Source: Diatrype stigma
Taxonomy: Eukaryota > Ascomycota > Sordariomycetes > Xylariales > Diatrypaceae
Assembly (NCBI GenBank): GCA_022225965.2
Contig: JAKJXP020000053.1
Coordinates: 186,001-250,000 of the forward strand
Length of the DNA stretch: 64,000 nt
Direction of reading: 5' to 3'
Shown here: piece after piece, positions 61,491 through 64,000 of the stretch
Numbering within the stretch: position 1 is the stretch's first letter
How the letters are laid out: every line of letters begins with the position of its first letter
Program-made: the position numbers and the translations under genes
The notes under the pieces: generated by a model
What the model was told of the DNA's origin: nothing
The model's input: the letters and a program-made list of their open reading frames with translations, nothing else
Database searches by the model: none

Positions 61491-62540
61491 CTTGACTGAG
61501 GAAAGCAGGCGGTTTGCGACAGCTGCTGGGCGATGGGATACGTGAGAAGCACATACCCATTTACGACATTCTTAGCGCTGTTGTATGCCATGACGGCATC
61601 AACGCGACCGCTCCCCTCGCGTAGAAGCCACGAACACATACGGGGCCAAACTGCGCACACTTCGTCAGGCTCGTCGGGTCCGAGCGTGGTTGGGATGCTG
61701 ATGAGCTCCACGGTGTATACAAGTAGCGAACCGGCGTGTTAGCGGGGCGAACGGGTGCGCAGCTTCTCTGGCTCGAGTCAATTGAGTTTCCTAGCGGTCC
61801 ACAACGTGAATCAGGTTATGTGGGCATGTAGAGAAGGGAACGACTAACATGGGAGAAGAAGGACAAGCTGGGGGGAAGAGATATAGAGGAAAGGGAGCAG
61901 CGAATGAACGACGGGACGTAGAGACAGTCGGGAAGCGGAAGATGAAGCTCATTTAGCCAAGACAAGAAGGGGAACAGCGAAGAATAATCAGATGTTGGAT
62001 CAGGATGACAGTAATGCAGTCCACTTCGACGACCTCGAGGAACCGCGCAACCTCAAAATGCACGGAGAAAGAAAGGAAGAGAAAAAAAAAAAGACGAGGG
62101 GCAGATGATAATGATGTAGGTATTGATATGTATGTAGGGAAATATTCTTGAACGGGAGTGGTGGTTACAGCATTCGACAGAGGCACGGTACATACATCCA
62201 CAAGTTCTCAGGCCCGTAGGGAAGTACTTAAGCTGTTAAGGTTGGTGTGATGCACGCCCATCCATGGTACCTGTAGGTATGCCCATGTAGGCCCATGTAG
62301 GCCTATGTACCCATGTAGCCATGAGCAGCGATGAGCAGCCATGGAGGCCCTGGTAGAAGGTGAAGGCCCATGTTGCCGATGTATGTAGGTATATACTGGG
62401 TATGTAGGATGTAGGCATGTAGGTAATTATAGGTCAAGGTAATTGGTGGGGGAGGGGGATTTGATGGGTTGATCCCGTTGGTGGTGGCAGGGAACATTGC
62501 AGGTGAAGTTCACTTACCGCTAGGTACAAGAAGACTTGCA

Positions 62541-62576
62541 GTAGTCTGTAGTCTGTAGTCTGTAGTCCGTAGTCCG
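62541..62576. repeat. GTAGTCT/GTAGTCC heptamer tandem repeat
   Basis: Five head-to-tail copies of a seven-base unit with one T-to-C variant, the same unit seen at 32245-32272. Both arrays lie upstream of divergently facing or leftward genes in promoter-type DNA. Confidence 0.85.
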
Positions 62577-62783
62577 TACTAGCTAATAACGACAACAGCG
62601 CCTGAACCAGCGCCAGGGCTGACCGGGTTTCTTGCTGCTGCTCGAGTTTCGCTATAGCGCGGTCCCAAATAAGGTAAAGCCAATCGAAGATGTAGGGCGA
62701 AGTGCGAGGTTGTTATCCTGGCCCATATAGACTCCAACTCAGGTAGACTAGGTATGTCGGTTATGTAGGTATGTAGGTAAGAT

Positions 62784-62838
62784 AGGTAGCAGGTAGCAGG
62801 TAGCAGGTAGCAGGGGAGGACCTCAGGGGAGGACCTCA
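62784..62838. repeat. Two adjoining short tandem arrays
   Basis: Four perfect AGGTAGC heptamers are followed at once by two copies of a roughly 13-base GGGGAGGACCTCA unit. There are no spacers of CRISPR type; this is ordinary replication-slippage DNA. Confidence 0.85.
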
Positions 62839-64000
62839 GGTAGGATTCGAACTTTGGAACGACACGGCCGAGAGGTTAAATAAGCCACGCAAAAAGCCTA
62901 ACCGGGATGTAGCTTATATCGAAAAAGTCTGGTGTATTATATGTCGACTTAAGGCCAAGGTCCGGGTCCTGAGATTAGGGTCGTAAAACAATTTCATCGA
63001 CAGTCCTTCCTCTTCCTTTTCTAGGCAATAATCATAAGACAAGTTCTACCCAAGGTTTTCTTCTCCCCCAACCCGCCGTCCTTCACGGTGCTTTAAATAT
63101 TCGGATATCCAAGCACGTCCCGATACCTGGATGCCTCCTCTCCTCTCTCCATTGTTTCCGTTCGGCCAACATTGACAACTTCAACCCACCAGCAGAACCA
63201 ACACACATAAAATGCTCAGTCACATCAAGACTAGGTGCATATGTTAGGCACTTCTCTTGTACACTTATTCAGTCGCTACATCATATGTACGTGCGTCCGT
63301 GACCATGAGGATAGAACGTGACAGAGCAGGTAGGTAAGTATCTTGGGAACTTAGAACAAATTCCAACAGCTCCAAGAGCAAAGACACGGCATTCGGTAGC
63401 ACGGGGCAAACTTCAACCCCCCTTTTCCCCCAACCCAAGTCGTGAATACACCTACATATACGCAAACAAACTATGCACATTGGATATTACACCTACGTTG
63501 CATTGGTATATAAGATTATGATGAACTACCTACATCGCATGTTATGTCTATATCTGCATAGGTATGTATGCAACCTACAAAATTATAGGTCTGTATCAGC
63601 CCCCATGAGTGAGATGGCGACATAATATGCACACACTCAGACTCACACCCACGTATCTATTTACGTTAAATACCAGACGACCATGTATGCACACGTGTAA
63701 AGTGGTGACTCTCGATCTAAAATAAAAATAAAAAATGACAGTTGAGACGATTTGGGGGGTGCCGGCTTGCATCCAGTCATACTGCATACCAACGCACACC
63801 ATCCTCCTCCTTCATTCCATTCATTCCATTCATCGTAAGTACCGTACACCCTATGTTGGCCATACTCTAGCCCGTCTGGCTGGGCGAACAACACCGACAC
63901 CCAGCACCAGCGCCAACAAGGGCAAGTCAAGGCCCGGCCTACCGTCATAACCGTCTAACGTACATATCAGATGTGTCCCAGATTGGCCAACAAGGGCCGG

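Larger units (their letters stand above)
61491..64000. other. Methyltransferase upstream region and gene-poor right end
   Basis: No supported gene. Repeats are GTAGTCT heptamers (62541-62576), four AGGTAGC units (62784-62811), two GGGAGGACCTCA units (about 62813-62838) and CATTC units (about 63814-63833). A tRNA-like stretch near 62864-62990 fails on arm pairing and was not called. Confidence 0.45.

Noticed and set aside
62784..62838. Short repeats considered as a CRISPR array
   Set aside because: Repeats are seven to thirteen bases with no spacers and the genome is eukaryotic.
62850..62990. tRNA-like sequence (CGGCCGAGAGGTTAAAT near 62868; a distant partial acceptor match near 62980)
   Set aside because: The D stem does not pair, no valid anticodon arm or T loop is found, and the acceptor has a mismatch; at best a decayed tRNA.

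Overview
The window is nuclear DNA of a filamentous ascomycete (Pezizomycotina, most likely a sordariomycete). The evidence is small GT..AG introns with CTAAC/CTGAY-type branch sites, GC-rich third codon positions, fungus-specific families (Rcf2, Sfp1, L-arabinitol 4-dehydrogenase, LaeA-like methyltransferase), a tRNA-Ser with an intron after position 37, and long gene-poor spacers full of TAGGTA/TACCTA words and microsatellites. I see 16 protein genes (one cut by the left edge), one tRNA gene, one short inverted-repeat transposon and one doubtful small ORF. Exon joins were read by hand from splice sites and checked for frame.

Layout. 1-751: 3' end of a Nan1/Utp17-like U3 snoRNP gene. 752-9419: gene-free. 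9420-11971: SFP1-type zinc-finger regulator in four exons. 11972-16678: gene-free except a 542-bp MITE (13651-14192). 16679-17416: RCF2. 18784-20688 (-): six-blade kelch protein. 23390-25694: DUS3. 26920-27843: BAP31/Yet-like ER protein. 29412-31788 (-): kelch+BTB protein. 33181-35081: CDC20. 36128-38155: 2-oxoglutarate/Fe(II) oxygenase. 38344-38840 (-): 96-aa zinc-binding protein in four tiny exons. 40421-40544: tRNA-Ser(AGA). 41125-42935 (-): secreted tannase/feruloyl esterase. 43846-45080: HhH-containing nuclear-type protein. 45804-48021: DUF1479 oxygenase with large low-complexity inserts. 50248-51437: L-arabinitol 4-dehydrogenase. 53166-54211: ATP synthase subunit g. 59607-61490 (-): LaeA-like methyltransferase with an unexplained C-terminal extension. 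Gene-poor DNA closes the window.

Most genes are housekeeping: ribosome biogenesis and its control (Nan1, Sfp1), tRNA modification (Dus3, tRNA-Ser), mitochondrial respiration (Rcf2, Atp20), ER (BAP31) and cell cycle (Cdc20). The 36-62 kb part is richer in accessory functions: oxygenases, plant cell-wall esterase, pentose catabolism with carbon-catabolite-type promoter sites, and a secondary-metabolism-type methyltransferase. The esterase and L-arabinitol dehydrogenase would both serve use of arabinoxylan/pectin, but they are about 8 kb apart and do not form an operon-like unit. I see no complete biosynthetic cluster. The most unusual object is the MITE, whose two ends carry arrays of an 11-bp palindrome repeated every 18-19 bp.
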